Part shown: piece by piece, positions 7,418-15,964 of the stretch
Numbering within the stretch: the first letter of the stretch is position 1
Layout: each line of letters starts with the position of its first letter
NCBI GenBank assembly: GCA_964522665.1
Contig: CAZFVY010000029.1
Coordinates: 1-63,184, forward strand
DNA: 63,184 nt
DNA from: CAZFVY01 sp964522665
GTDB taxonomy: Bacteria; Verrucomicrobiota; Verrucomicrobiia; Limisphaerales; CAZFVY01
Reading direction: 5' to 3'
The notes under the pieces: generated by a model
What the model saw: only the letters and a program-made list of their open reading frames with translations
The model's database searches: none
Told to the model about the DNA's origin: nothing
Position numbers and translations under genes: made by a program

Positions 7418-10099
7418 TCACCGGCTTGCGCGCAGCGCTTGCATTGGATCGCTGGCGGCCGCGCGACGGGCCGGCAGCCAGCAGGCGACCAGCGCGACCA
7501 GGAATAAAAGAGCCACCATGCCTCCCAGCGTCAAGGGATCGAACGCCGCCGTTCCATAAAGCTCCTTGGCCACCAGCCGGGCCGCGGCCAGGCTCCCCGC
7601 CAGACCGCACATCGAGCCGAGCGCCACGGGCCTCATTCCCTGACCGACCACCAGGCGCAGAATCTCGCTTCGGGTGGCGCCCAGGGCGAGGCGGACGCCC
7701 ATCTCGTGCGCCCGCCTCTGAGTGAGGTAGGCGACCAGCCCATAGATGCCCACCGCCGCCAACAGCAGCGCGGTCGCCGCGAAGAAAACCATCAGCGCCA
7801 TCTGAAACCGGCGGGGGGCGCTGGCCTGAGAAACGACCTCGCGCAACCACCGCATCCTGGCCGCCGGCAGCGCTGGATCGAGGCGTTTCAATTCGGCGCG
7901 GACGGCGCCGCCGAGCGTGGCCGGATCGCCCTTGGTTCGCACGATGATCGTCATGGAAGCCCAGGGCCATTGCCCGTGCGGCAGGTAAAGTTGCGGGCGA
8001 ATTTCCGCCTCGAGCGAACTGCTTTTCACATCGGCGACCACCCCGACCACCGTCCGCCACGGGCCTGAACCATCGGACCCGAGTTTGAAGCGTTTTCCGA
8101 CGGGATCAGCGGGTCCGAAGAATTCGCGCGCCATCGTTTCGTTAATGACCGCGACGAGCGGGTGATCCGCCGCGTCCGTTTCCAGAAATGCGCGTCCGCG
8201 GCGCACCGGAATGGCCATCGCCGCGAAGTATCCGGCCGTCACCGTGCGGCGTTCGGACGACGGTTCCTCGCCCGGACGCGGGCGCGGCGTCCCCTCCACG
8301 GTGAAGCTGCCGAGATTGTCACCGCCGCCGAGGGGCAAATAAGAGATCGCGCCCGCCGCGCGGACGCCGGGGCTGGCTTGCAGGCCGGCGAGCAGCCGTT
8401 GGAAACCGGCCACCTTCCGCGCGTCGGTGGGATAACCCGCGTCGGGCAGTTGCACTTCAAAGCAGAGCGCCGACTCCGCGCGAAAACCAGGGTTGACCGA
8501 TTGAACGCGCAGAAAACTCCGCGCTAAAAGCCCCGCGGTCGAGAGCAGGACAATCGCCAGAGCGACTTCCGATCCGACGAGCCAGCTTCGCGCGCGCCGC
8601 CGGACGGACCGGCCCGCGTCCCGCCCGCCATCCTGCAGTGCTTCACGCAGATCAACGCGCGACGCCTCCAGCGCGGGCGCCAGCCCGAACACCAAGGTGG
8701 TCAACGCCGCGGTGAGCGCGGTGAACCCGAGACAGAGCGGATCGAGGTCGGCGTCGTCCAGGCGCGTATAGCCGGTCGGGTTGAAACCGAGAAAGAGCCG
8801 GAGGCAGGCTTTCGCCAACACGAGTCCGCCCCCGCCGCCCAGGAGCGCCAGCAGGCTCGCTTCGCCGAGCAATTGCCGGATCAACCGCGCCCGACCAGCC
8901 CCGAGCGCCGCGCGAATCGTCAGTTCCTTGCGCCGGGCCGCGCCGCGCGCCAGCGCCAGGCTGGCCACGTTGACGCACGCGATCAAGAGCAGCGCCCCGG
9001 TCGCCGCGAACAGAATCATCACCGGTCGCTCCGAGCGTCCGGCGAGTTGGCGTCGCAGGGAACAAAGTCGCAGCGTCCAGTTCTCGTGCGAGGGCGGATC
9101 ATCCGCCGCCTGGCGCGCGGCGAATTGGTCCAATTCGGCCTGCGCCTGCCGCGCGCCGACGCCGGCCTTTAATCGTCCGAGCGTCACTAACCCGCGTTCG
9201 TCCCGCGCCTCCCATTCGCCCGCCGAAAACGCCAGCGGCAGCCAGATGTCGGTGCGCCCGGCGAAGCCAAAATAGGCCGGCCATTCCGCGCCGCGCGGGA
9301 GGTCGAATTCCGGCGGCAGAATTCCCACCACGGTACGCCGATTGCCATTCACGGCAATGGTTCGGCCCGGCAGGGCCTCGTCGCCGCCAAAACGGCGTTG
9401 CCATAAGCCATAACTGATCATCACGGCCGGCGCGGCGCCGGGTTTGTCCTCGTCCGCGGAAAACGTCCGCCCCAGGAGCGGGGTGATCCCGAGCGTCTCG
9501 AAGAAGCCCGCGGTGACGCGCGCCGCCCCGATTCGCTCCGCGCCGCCCGCCTCGGCGAGGTCGGCCGTGGCCGGCGCGAAGGCGGCGACGCTCGCGAAGC
9601 TTTCGGTATGCTTGCGCCACGCCGCGACGTCGGCGTTGGCGGGCGGAATCACGGGCAGGCCGAGCTTTAATCGAGAGTTGGACGCCCAGACGACCGCGAG
9701 CCGTTCCGGGGCCGGATAGGGCAAGGCCCGCAGCAGCAGCGCGTTCACCAGGCTGAAGATTCCGGCGTTGGCTCCGATGCCGAGAGCCAGCGTCAACGCC
9801 GCCGCGGCCGTAAACCCGGGACTCTTGCGCAACGCGCGAGCGCCGTAGCCGAGGTCCCGGAGAAAATCCGCCAGCCAGGCGCCGCGCCGCCGATCGCGGC
9901 ATCGATCCTTGACGGACTCGACCCAGCCAAATTGTTTAAGCGCCGCGTAGCGCGCGGCCCGGGCGTCCATTCCCGCCGCGATATTCTCCGCGGTCTGCAT
10001 TTCGACGTGCGAGCGCATCTCGTCATCCATGCGCGAGTCGAGTTCATGACGGCGCAGCAACGCCCGCCAACGCCGTTGGAATACTTGGAGCCAGTTCAT
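7418..10099 (-). CDS. ADOP-family ABC transporter permease (FtsX/MacB-like), full length
   Basis: This 893-residue protein has the ADOP layout: an N-terminal PadR-linked segment (DSRMDDEMRSHVEMQTAEN, about 20-70), a first membrane helix near 90-115 followed by a MacB_PCD periplasmic domain, an FtsX helix bundle at about 400-520, a second MacB_PCD domain, and a final FtsX bundle with the tail PARRAAASDPMQALRAS. Such permeases work with a MacB/LolD-type ATPase in efflux or lipoprotein-like export, but no ATPase gene is in the window, so it is an orphan permease as the family name implies. A PadR regulator gene lies 615 bp upstream on the same strand, the usual association though at greater distance than normal. 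Two relics of related genes flank it. Confidence 0.93.
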   Translation of the reverse strand: MNWLQVFQRRWRALLRRHELDSRMDDEMRSHVEMQTAENIAAGMDARAARYAALKQFGWVESVKDRCRDRRRGAWLADFLRDLGYGARALRKSPGFTAAAALTLALGIGANAGIFSLVNALLLRALPYPAPERLAVVWASNSRLKLGLPVIPPANADVAAWRKHTESFASVAAFAPATADLAEAGGAERIGAARVTAGFFETLGITPLLGRTFSADEDKPGAAPAVMISYGLWQRRFGGDEALPGRTIAVNGNRRTVVGILPPEFDLPRGAEWPAYFGFAGRTDIWLPLAFSAGEWEARDERGLVTLGRLKAGVGARQAQAELDQFAARQAADDPPSHENWTLRLCSLRRQLAGRSERPVMILFAATGALLLIACVNVASLALARGAARRKELTIRAALGAGRARLIRQLLGEASLLALLGGGGGLVLAKACLRLFLGFNPTGYTRLDDADLDPLCLGFTALTAALTTLVFGLAPALEASRVDLREALQDGGRDAGRSVRRRARSWLVGSEVALAIVLLSTAGLLARSFLRVQSVNPGFRAESALCFEVQLPDAGYPTDARKVAGFQRLLAGLQASPGVRAAGAISYLPLGGGDNLGSFTVEGTPRPRPGEEPSSERRTVTAGYFAAMAIPVRRGRAFLETDAADHPLVAVINETMAREFFGPADPVGKRFKLGSDGSGPWRTVVGVVADVKSSSLEAEIRPQLYLPHGQWPWASMTIIVRTKGDPATLGGAVRAELKRLDPALPAARMRWLREVVSQASAPRRFQMALMVFFAATALLLAAVGIYGLVAYLTQRRAHEMGVRLALGATRSEILRLVVGQGMRPVALGSMCGLAGSLAAARLVAKELYGTAAFDPLTLGGMVALLFLVALVACWLPARRAAASDPMQALRASR

Positions 10100-10714
10100 G
10101 AATCTGCCGTTTCCGGCTGGCGCCGCGACGGATCAACCGACCGGCCGGCGCCTGGCTGACGCCCGCCCGCGCCGCCTCGCTCTTCCCGACGATCCAGGCA
10201 AGCCTGTCCCACCTTCGTGCCGCGGGGGAACCATTCGTTAATTCCGGCCGCGCGGACGGCTGCCGCGCGGCTGGCCGCGGTCGAACGCCGATCGTGACTT
10301 GCGCATTTGGCGGGAAGGATTATTTTCGTGCCATGAAGTTTTTGGTGACCTCGGATGGATCCGAGGAAGGGTTGGGCGCCTGCGGCCACGGCCTGCCGGG
10401 CTGTTGCAATCGTTGTGATTCTTTGGTGGAAGCGCTGGAGAATATGCGGGTCGGGATTCGCGATTACCGCGAGGCACGAGCCGAGGGGCCGCAAAGCTTC
10501 GACCCTGACGCGTCTGGCGAAGGCGCGCGGAGTTTTCCCGCTGGTTCGTAGCTTACTCATTCCGCGGAGCCTCCGCTGGGTTGATTCGCGCGGCGAACTG
10601 GCGCGCTCGACGGCGGTCGCGAAACCATTTCAACATACGAGTCGGGGTTTAGCCGATGGCGGCGTCCGCCCGCGCGGTGACCAAAGCCGGCGGCGCCGCG
10701 GCGTCGGGAGCGGA
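10100..10714. other. Unusually long gap between the PadR gene and its ADOP permease gene
   Basis: PadR and ADOP genes are typically adjacent, but here 615 bp separate them. Open frames occur on both strands (for example a plus-strand frame with ATG at 10333) but none resembles a known family. Nothing else recognisable is seen; the segment may be an insertion or decayed DNA. Confidence 0.35.
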
Positions 10715-11047
10715 TTAGATTGGCTTGAGCACGAGGTTGATCGCGGCGGACAGCTTGTCCCAATTCGTCCGCTCGGCGGCCAATTGTTTGCGGCCGGCGG
10801 GCGTGAGTTGGTAAAACTTCGCCTTGCGGTTGTTTTCCGAGACGCCCCACTCGGAGCTGATCCAGCCCTGGTCCTCCAGCCGGTAAAGCGCCGGGTAAAG
10901 CGAGCCTTGCTCGACTTGCAGGACCTCTTTTGACATCTGGCGAATCAGCACGGAGATGCCAAAGCCGTGCATCGGCCCCAGTTGCAGCGCCCGCAGGATC
11001 AGCATGTCCAGCGTTCCCTGCAGTAGATCGGTTTTGTCTTTGTTCAT
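10715..11047 (-). CDS. PadR family transcriptional regulator
   Basis: This protein of about 110 residues has the PadR winged helix: DLLQGTLDMLILRAL, then HGFGISVLIRQMS, the recognition region EQGSLYPALYRLEDQGWI, and the wing SENNRKAKFYQLTPAGRKQL. PadR proteins bind operator DNA as dimers and usually repress neighbouring transport or detoxification genes. The likely target is the ADOP permease downstream on the same strand. I chose the ATG at 11047 (MNKDKTDLL), matching family N-termini; an in-frame ATG lies just upstream at 11056. No long C-terminal dimerisation domain is present, so it belongs to the short PadR-s2-like subgroup. Confidence 0.93.
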   Translation of the reverse strand: MNKDKTDLLQGTLDMLILRALQLGPMHGFGISVLIRQMSKEVLQVEQGSLYPALYRLEDQGWISSEWGVSENNRKAKFYQLTPAGRKQLAAERTNWDKLSAAINLVLKPI

Positions 11048-11206
11048 CATTTTCATTCCTAGAGGCTCGACAGGAGTGACTCTAACGCGCGCTCTTGTAG
11101 AATGTCAAGGGGAAGAATGGCCGTCTCGCGGGGGCGTGAGGTTTTTATCCGGCGCCCGGCCCGAAACGGTCACTGAGTGTCGTCGCGGCCTGGCGCGCGC
11201 GACCGA

Positions 11207-11659
11207 TCAATGGCCCGACTGTCCGCCGGCGCTCGTTAAATGATAAATGAGCAAAATGATGAAGCCGAGGCTTGTGATCGAATAGAAAAGGGGAAACAGC
11301 CAGCGGAATTTCGGGTAGCGAGTCAGCGCGCCCTGCGAATCAACCAGCGGCATGAACTTCTCCAACCCAAGTTGGGCCACCGTCTTCTCGATATTACGGA
11401 GGCACTCCTCCAGTTCCGCCTTCAAGCGCAGGCTCGTCAGCAGGCCGATGATCGAAAAACTGCAAAGGAACATCAACATCGATGTCTCGAGCACGCGCTC
11501 GGCGCGCATCGGGTTAAGGAGGGAAAGGATGCCCGCCGAGACGAGCGCGTAGATGTTCGTGAACGAAAGCCGCTCGTTCTTGATGTGTCGGGCGTTTTCC
11601 CATTGCTGCTTGAACGCCACCAGTAGCGCCGCCTCGGATGGTGTGGTGGGTGCGCTCAC
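11207..11659 (-). CDS. Three-helix membrane protein of unknown function
   Basis: This 150-residue protein starts at GTG 11659, just after the stop of the upstream nitroreductase gene (11670), which argues against the longer overlapping frame. It shows hydrophobic helices near residues 35-53 (IYALVSAGILSLL), 62-85 (MLMFLCSFSIIGLLTSL) and 120-143 (FYSITSLGFIILLIYHL), with a charged, possibly coiled linker (LKAELEECLRNIEKTVAQLG) between the last two. The topology resembles small membrane effectors or sensors of the SLATT/RipA type, but I cannot assign a family. It is probably translationally coupled to the nitroreductase gene (10 bp gap). Confidence 0.7.
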   Translation of the reverse strand: MSAPTTPSEAALLVAFKQQWENARHIKNERLSFTNIYALVSAGILSLLNPMRAERVLETSMLMFLCSFSIIGLLTSLRLKAELEECLRNIEKTVAQLGLEKFMPLVDSQGALTRYPKFRWLFPLFYSITSLGFIILLIYHLTSAGGQSGH

Positions 11660-11669
11660 GGCCGTGCCT

Positions 11670-12737
11670 TTAGATGCACGCGTCGTCCACGTCGCGGCGC
11701 GGCGTCGGCTTGATGTCCGGGCCGAACCCAAGGCGCAGGCAAACCTGCGGTGAGCCGCGCAGGCCGAGATTCACGCCCAGGCGCCGGCGCAGGTCCGGCA
11801 ACTCGATGGCCTGATTCAGGAACGAAGCCCAGACGTCGGCGGCCCGCGCCCGCAAGAGCACGCGCGCCAGCGCCTGGCCCGCGCGCAGCCAGTCGCGCGG
11901 CGTGTCGGCGCCGGTGCCGAGAACCACCAGCGCGGGCGAACCGGCCGCCAATTCGTAATCTTTGGCGGCCTGACCGTCGCCCATGTCAAAGGTCCGCACG
12001 ACCAACGGGCCGGCGTACGAAAGGAGATCATCGACGCCTTGGGCGTAGCCCGGAATGCCGTCGCGCGCCTGACTGCGATTGGCGTGCACCCAACTGGCCA
12101 GCTCCAGGCGGAAGCGCTTATTCGCCCATTGCCGCCGGTCGCCCTCGCCGATCAGCTTGGCGAAATGCCCACGTTGTTCCTCGCTCTCAACAGGTTGCAG
12201 CCAGGCCGACTCCGTTTGCGCCGCCGCCTTCAACTCGGCCAGCAGGTTCGCCGGCAGCGGTTCCACGCGGAAGGGCTGCCGATTCGTGCGCCGCCGCGTG
12301 ATCGCGTTGAAAAGCAGTTGCTCATCGGCGTCCTTCGCTTGCTTGACGCCGAGGCTTAACCGCGCCAGCAGATCAGGATCGTGCGGGTCTGGTAGCGTTT
12401 CGATATCGCCCAAGTGCGCGAAGTGGCCCAGCGCGACCCGCAGATGCTGCAGGGCACAGCCGCAACTGATGATCAATTCCCGGTCGTCCGGGTCCACGGT
12501 CCGGCACGCCCGGGCGCGGTCCGCGTACAGCTCCAATTTGTCGCCGTGGATGCGGAAGAGCCACGGCTGGCTGTTGTGACTGGACGGCGCGAGGATCGCG
12601 TAACCGAGGAGAAACTTCCATTTTTCCACCGGTGTGCCGCCGTGGGGAAAGTCAATGGCCGAAATGGCCCAGGGTTCCAAAGGGGTCGAACCAGGCTTCA
12701 CCTGCGCGCGAGACGGATAATCGGGTAGGGTAGTCAT
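11670..12737 (-). CDS. Acg-like nitroreductase family protein
   Basis: This 355-residue protein carries the nitroreductase/FMN motif APSSHNSQPWLFRI (about residues 50-63) and later RRRTNRQPF, features of the long Acg/Rv2032-type branch. A second nitroreductase half follows, with KDYELAAGSPALVVLGTG and a C-terminal RLGFGPDIKPTPRR. Acg-like proteins bind FMN but often lack reductase activity and may store flavin. I chose ATG 12737 (MTTLPDYPSRA) because the upstream extension to 12800 is not family-like. It shares a unit with the small membrane protein downstream. No signal peptide is evident, so it should be cytosolic. Confidence 0.88.
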   Translation of the reverse strand: MTTLPDYPSRAQVKPGSTPLEPWAISAIDFPHGGTPVEKWKFLLGYAILAPSSHNSQPWLFRIHGDKLELYADRARACRTVDPDDRELIISCGCALQHLRVALGHFAHLGDIETLPDPHDPDLLARLSLGVKQAKDADEQLLFNAITRRRTNRQPFRVEPLPANLLAELKAAAQTESAWLQPVESEEQRGHFAKLIGEGDRRQWANKRFRLELASWVHANRSQARDGIPGYAQGVDDLLSYAGPLVVRTFDMGDGQAAKDYELAAGSPALVVLGTGADTPRDWLRAGQALARVLLRARAADVWASFLNQAIELPDLRRRLGVNLGLRGSPQVCLRLGFGPDIKPTPRRDVDDACI

Positions 12738-13288
12738 AAGCGGTGAATCGGCGCTTTCTGATTTCGAGCCGGTGAGGCTTGCCACCGCGGGGCGACCCAC
12801 GGAGTTCCCGCCGCCGACGGACGGTCAGTTCCGCGGAATCCATTCGCTCTCCGGGCTTTGAGGCTGGGGCGCCGTTTCATGGTGATAATCTCGGCGTTCC
12901 GCGCGGCGCCGACTACCCGGCGGTTGTTATTTGCAGCGCATTTTTTGGTGAGTGGCTGATTTGAAGCGACGCCTTACCTCGGTGACGCCTCGGCCGGGGG
13001 TAGGTGACTCCCCCAGCTAACATACTGCGGAGCCGTTCCCTGTCCGTCCGCCGGGAAATCCGTCCAGCGCCCGCCGAACGCGATCAGGAGGCGCGGCGCC
13101 GCCGTGTCGTCGCTCGGCGTCAATGGGCCAAACGAATGCCGAAGCGCAACCCACGCGCGCCTCGCGGTCGATCGGGCTGAATCAGCTCAACGAATAGTTG
13201 ATCTGACTTATGGCGGACCTACTCCGGCCGCGAACGACCGGGCGATTTACCAGTCGCGGACCCGCGGTTCGTCTTTGGCGGGTCGCTT
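12738..13288. other. Gene-free stretch upstream of the nitroreductase gene
   Basis: About 550 bp with no credible coding region, RNA gene or repeat visible. Open frames on the plus strand are short and compositionally like non-coding GC-rich DNA. It must contain the promoter for the nitroreductase gene, but no convincing box was found. Confidence 0.35.
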
Positions 13289-13735
13289 TCAGGATCGCGC
13301 TTTGAGGAGGTCCCGGATTTCTTCCAGGAGTTTCTCTTCGCGGGTCGGCTCCGGCGGCGCGGGCGGAGGCGGCGGGGGAGCCTTACGGAGAGTGTTGATC
13401 GCCTTGACGAGGATGAATACGCAAAAGGCGACGATGACGAAATCGATTACGGTGTTGATGAACGAACCGTAGGCGATCACCGCGGCTCCCGCTTCCTTCG
13501 CTTGGGCCAGGGATTTGATGTGGGAGCCGTCTTTGGCGAGTTTGGCCGGGTCAAGGTTGAAGAAAAGGTCGGTAAAATTCACCCCGCCCATCGCCTTGCC
13601 GATGGGGGGCATCAGAACGTCGTTGACGACCGAGGTGACGATTTTGCCGAAGGCGCCGCCGATGATCACGCCGACGGCAAGGTCCACGACATTGCCCTTC
13701 ACGGCGAACTCTTTGAATTCCTTGATTACGCTCAT
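13289..13735 (-). CDS. mscL: Large-conductance mechanosensitive channel MscL
   Basis: This 148-residue protein is a full MscL: the N-terminal amphipathic helix SVIKEFKEFAVKGNVVDLAV, TM1 with the pore-lining GVIIGGAFGKIVTSVVNDV, a periplasmic loop, TM2 (residues about 85-105, FINTVIDFVIVAFCVFIL), and the C-terminal helix TREEKLLEEIRDLLK after a polyproline linker. It opens under membrane tension to release solutes during hypo-osmotic shock. Compared with E. coli MscL the periplasmic loop is longer (AKLAKDGSHIKSLAQAKEA), as in many non-enteric homologues. I chose ATG 13735 because it begins with the conserved MSVIKEF. Confidence 0.97.
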   Translation of the reverse strand: MSVIKEFKEFAVKGNVVDLAVGVIIGGAFGKIVTSVVNDVLMPPIGKAMGGVNFTDLFFNLDPAKLAKDGSHIKSLAQAKEAGAAVIAYGSFINTVIDFVIVAFCVFILVKAINTLRKAPPPPPPAPPEPTREEKLLEEIRDLLKARS

Positions 13736-13949
13736 AGTTTTAATGCTTTCTCTCAACCGTCGGGCCTCGCTGACTTCCGGACCGTCCCGCGGCCGTCACT
13801 CCGCGCCTCGGCGCGGGCATTGAGGATTTGCCTGATGCTTCATGTCCGCCGCGAGCGGTTTTGCCCTCGGTCCCGCGTGTCCGAGGACCGAGCTCGCGGC
13901 CCGCCTAAGTGAAGCATGCCGTTCCGATGCGAATCAAGGCCCTCGCCAA

Positions 13950-14720
13950 TCAACTTGGCGTGAGCGGAAACGGCGGACTTAGGATATGCCGGACAAAAGC
14001 TTCGGCGTGGCGGCGCCCGCTTTCGATCCCGCGCATCCGGGCGGACATTTCTTGAAGTTGGTAATAGCGGTCGGGGCTTTGGCTGGCGTGAGCGAAACAG
14101 GCGAGGCGCTTGCGCGGCTCGGTCTCGGTAATATCGAGATACTCGGTCGGCGCGAATTGCACGGTGTCCTCCCCGCTGGAGACTTCGTAGTAGAAAAGCG
14201 CGAACGGTTTTCGGAGTTGCAACCAGCCGTCATAGACGAGCATCGACATCGCGCGATGGTCGGCGTGATTGTCGATCGGCCAGTGCGTGAACACCGCGTC
14301 GGGCTTCTCGGCGGCCAGCAGTTGGCGAAAGGCGGCATAATGCGCGGGGTCCACGATGGCGTGCCCGTCGATCTGCCCGGCGAAAAGCGGTCGGGCCTTG
14401 AGGATTTCGCAGGCGCGAGCCGCCTCGGCGACGCGCGGGAAGACGCGCGTATCCCCCGGAGTTTCCGAGGGATCGCCGCGATTGAGATAGAGCAGCGTGA
14501 CGTCGTGGCCGGCGTCCGTATAGCGGGCGATCGTCCCGCCGCAGCCATACTCCGGATCGCCCGGATGCCCGCCCGTGACCACAATCTTGAACTTGCGCTT
14601 GGGCGCGGGCGAAACCGCCGCCGAGTCCGAGTCCGCGCCGGGCGCCGCAAGGCCGGACACGGCGGATGCGGCCAGCAGCCCTCCGGCAGCAAGCAGTTTT
14701 CGGCGAGAAAGGTCTTTCAT
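13950..14720 (-). CDS. PIG-L family deacetylase with Tat-type signal
   Basis: This 256-residue protein has a twin-arginine-like signal (LSRRKLLAAGGLLAASAV) and so is probably exported folded. The LmbE/PIG-L zinc-site motif is present as GGHPGDPEYGCGGT (about residues 50-63), a variant of the usual HPDDE. The second histidine motif HADHRAMS lies at about 150-157. Members remove acetyl groups from N-acetylglucosamine-type sugars or related conjugates. The first Asp of the HPDD motif is replaced by Gly with the next Asp retained, a pattern seen in a Verrucomicrobia/Planctomycetes subgroup, so activity is plausible but not certain. No pathway partners are adjacent. Confidence 0.9.
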   Translation of the reverse strand: MKDLSRRKLLAAGGLLAASAVSGLAAPGADSDSAAVSPAPKRKFKIVVTGGHPGDPEYGCGGTIARYTDAGHDVTLLYLNRGDPSETPGDTRVFPRVAEAARACEILKARPLFAGQIDGHAIVDPAHYAAFRQLLAAEKPDAVFTHWPIDNHADHRAMSMLVYDGWLQLRKPFALFYYEVSSGEDTVQFAPTEYLDITETEPRKRLACFAHASQSPDRYYQLQEMSARMRGIESGRRHAEAFVRHILSPPFPLTPS

Positions 14721-14804
14721 GATGGGTGTAAAGTACGCGTCGCGTGATCGAGACCGACGCTATTCGGAAATGTTTGTGCGAGCAAGCGTGGGGAGGCGAC
14801 ACGG

Positions 14805-15264
14805 CAGGGCAAACGCATCTAAGTCCTGCCGTGCGAGTCGTGTCGACCCGTTTTTTGAGCAAGGGTCGCTTCCTTCGGTTTTAGGAGATGATCTAGTGAA
14901 AGAATCCTGGAGGGATTCCGTCCCAAAGCCCAAGGTTGTCCCGCGCCGCGGGCAACCTTGGGTATCCGGTCCGTCCCGATCCAACCCCGAAGCGGGTTGT
15001 GGCGCCGGCCGCCGCCACAACCCGCTTCGGGGTTGGCAAACAGAGGCGTCTGAACCCAAGGAAGGCGCGTTGCGCCATCCTTGGGCTTTAGGACTCAGCC
15101 CCGCAGGGGCTGAAGGAAGGCGTGGGCGCAAAAATGGATGACCTCCTGAATGGGAATCCGGCTACGGCAACAAGATCCTCGCGACTACAACGGGGTCGAA
15201 TCGAGAATCCCGTGGGATTGGTAACCGCCGTCGGTGGGTTCCACATTTAGATGCGTTTGCCCTG
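14805..15264. repeat. Perfect 18-bp inverted repeat bracketing 424 bp
   Basis: CAGGGCAAACGCATCTAA at 14805-14822 is exactly reverse-complementary to 15247-15264. The pair encloses the large stem-loop at 14981-15036. This could mark the ends of a non-autonomous element or two independent copies of one repeat in opposite orientation. No target-site duplication was identified. Confidence 0.65.
14981..15036. repeat. 23-bp perfect stem-loop
   Basis: The 23 bases at 14981-15003 are exactly complementary to 15014-15036, with a 10-base GC loop. There is no T-tract, so a terminator is unlikely. The sequence type (CCAACCCCGAAGCGGGTTG core) looks like an interspersed palindromic repeat. Confidence 0.75.
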
Positions 15265-15624
15265 GGTGACGCGGTCGGATGGGGGTGCAACTTCGAATTG
15301 TTGATGTTATCGAGTGGTATGGACCGCAGCTTCCGGTCTGAGGCAGCGAAGGCCCGACATGGGATAGCTGGGATGGAGAGAAGCGAAATCCCAGGAAACC
15401 GGCCTCAACAATAATAATCTTTCCGTCCGGTAAGGACGGGACCGCTTCGCGTTGCTCCGCATGGCGCAATGCGAAAAACCGCAACAACTCGAAGTTGATC
15501 CCGCCGGAAGGCGTCAGGCGCCCCTTGGGCCGATTCTTCACAATCGCACAACTCGCATGATTTGGCCGGTTGCCGCCTGATCGCGAGTTGCATTCGGTCG
15601 TCCCAAGGGACCGAGTGAGAGTAG

Positions 15625-15644
15625 CGCGGCGCTTCAGCGCCGCG
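15625..15644. repeat. Short GC palindrome
   Basis: CGCGGCGC at 15625-15632 pairs with GCGCCGCG at 15637-15644 around a TTCA loop. It is one of several palindromic modules in this intergenic region. Confidence 0.55.
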
Positions 15645-15661
15645 AAGAGAGCGATGATTTA

Positions 15662-15736
15662 AGTCCCGAAGGGACGGCTGAGTCCTCGGACGATCAAGTC
15701 TTACCCGGTTTGAATCTCAGCCGTCCCTGCGGGACT
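15662..15736. repeat. Inverted pair of a 21-bp GTCCC(N)GGGAC module
   Basis: 15662-15682 and the reverse complement of 15716-15736 match at 20 of 21 positions; each arm is itself a small palindrome (GTCCCGAAGGGAC and GTCCCTGCGGGAC). A related half-module (TGTCCCTGTGGGACA) occurs near 15788. This is the signature of a multi-copy interspersed palindromic repeat. Confidence 0.75.
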
Positions 15737-15756
15737 TTCGACTCGTTTGCGGGCGA

Positions 15757-15776
15757 CCAGGCGTTAAAACGCCTGG
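15757..15776. repeat. 7-bp stem, 6-base loop palindrome
   Basis: CCAGGCG-TTAAAA-CGCCTGG forms a perfect hairpin 20 bp after the previous repeat pair. It belongs to the same cluster of palindromic modules. Confidence 0.6.
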
Positions 15777-15964
15777 CTTCTCTCAATTGTCCCTGTGGGA
15801 CAAACTACGAGTGGCCCGCAATCTTCCGAGCGCGTTCGAGTCCGCGCTTTCTAGGAGCGCGGCCCCTCTCGGGTCGCTCCGTCGCCGCCGCCCGCCAACA
15901 TCCTTGGTTACACCGCGCGATTTTATTGTAACCTCGGGTCGCCGCCGCCTCAGGAAACCGGCGT

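Larger units (their letters stand above)
14721..15964. other. 1.24-kb gene-free region packed with palindromic repeats
   Basis: No credible gene is present. Several inverted repeats are visible and listed separately (14805-15264, 14981-15036, 15625-15644, 15662-15736, 15757-15776), plus a 7-bp stem at 15096-15112 (CAGCCCC-GCA-GGGGCTG). Fragmentary translations keep hitting stop codons. The region looks like accumulated interspersed repeats rather than a decayed gene. Confidence 0.7.

Noticed and set aside
10294..10551. 85-aa plus-strand frame in the PadR-ADOP spacer
   Set aside because: It has no family resemblance, its start is not preceded by a ribosome-binding site, and competing frames are equally long.
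13866..13892. Hairpin CTCGGTCC/GGACCGAG between the PIG-L and mscL genes
   Set aside because: It has no T-tract on either strand, so it was not called a terminator.
14981..15776. Possible CRISPR array
   Set aside because: The repeats are inverted, of different sequence, and irregularly spaced; there are no direct repeats with uniform spacers and no cas genes.
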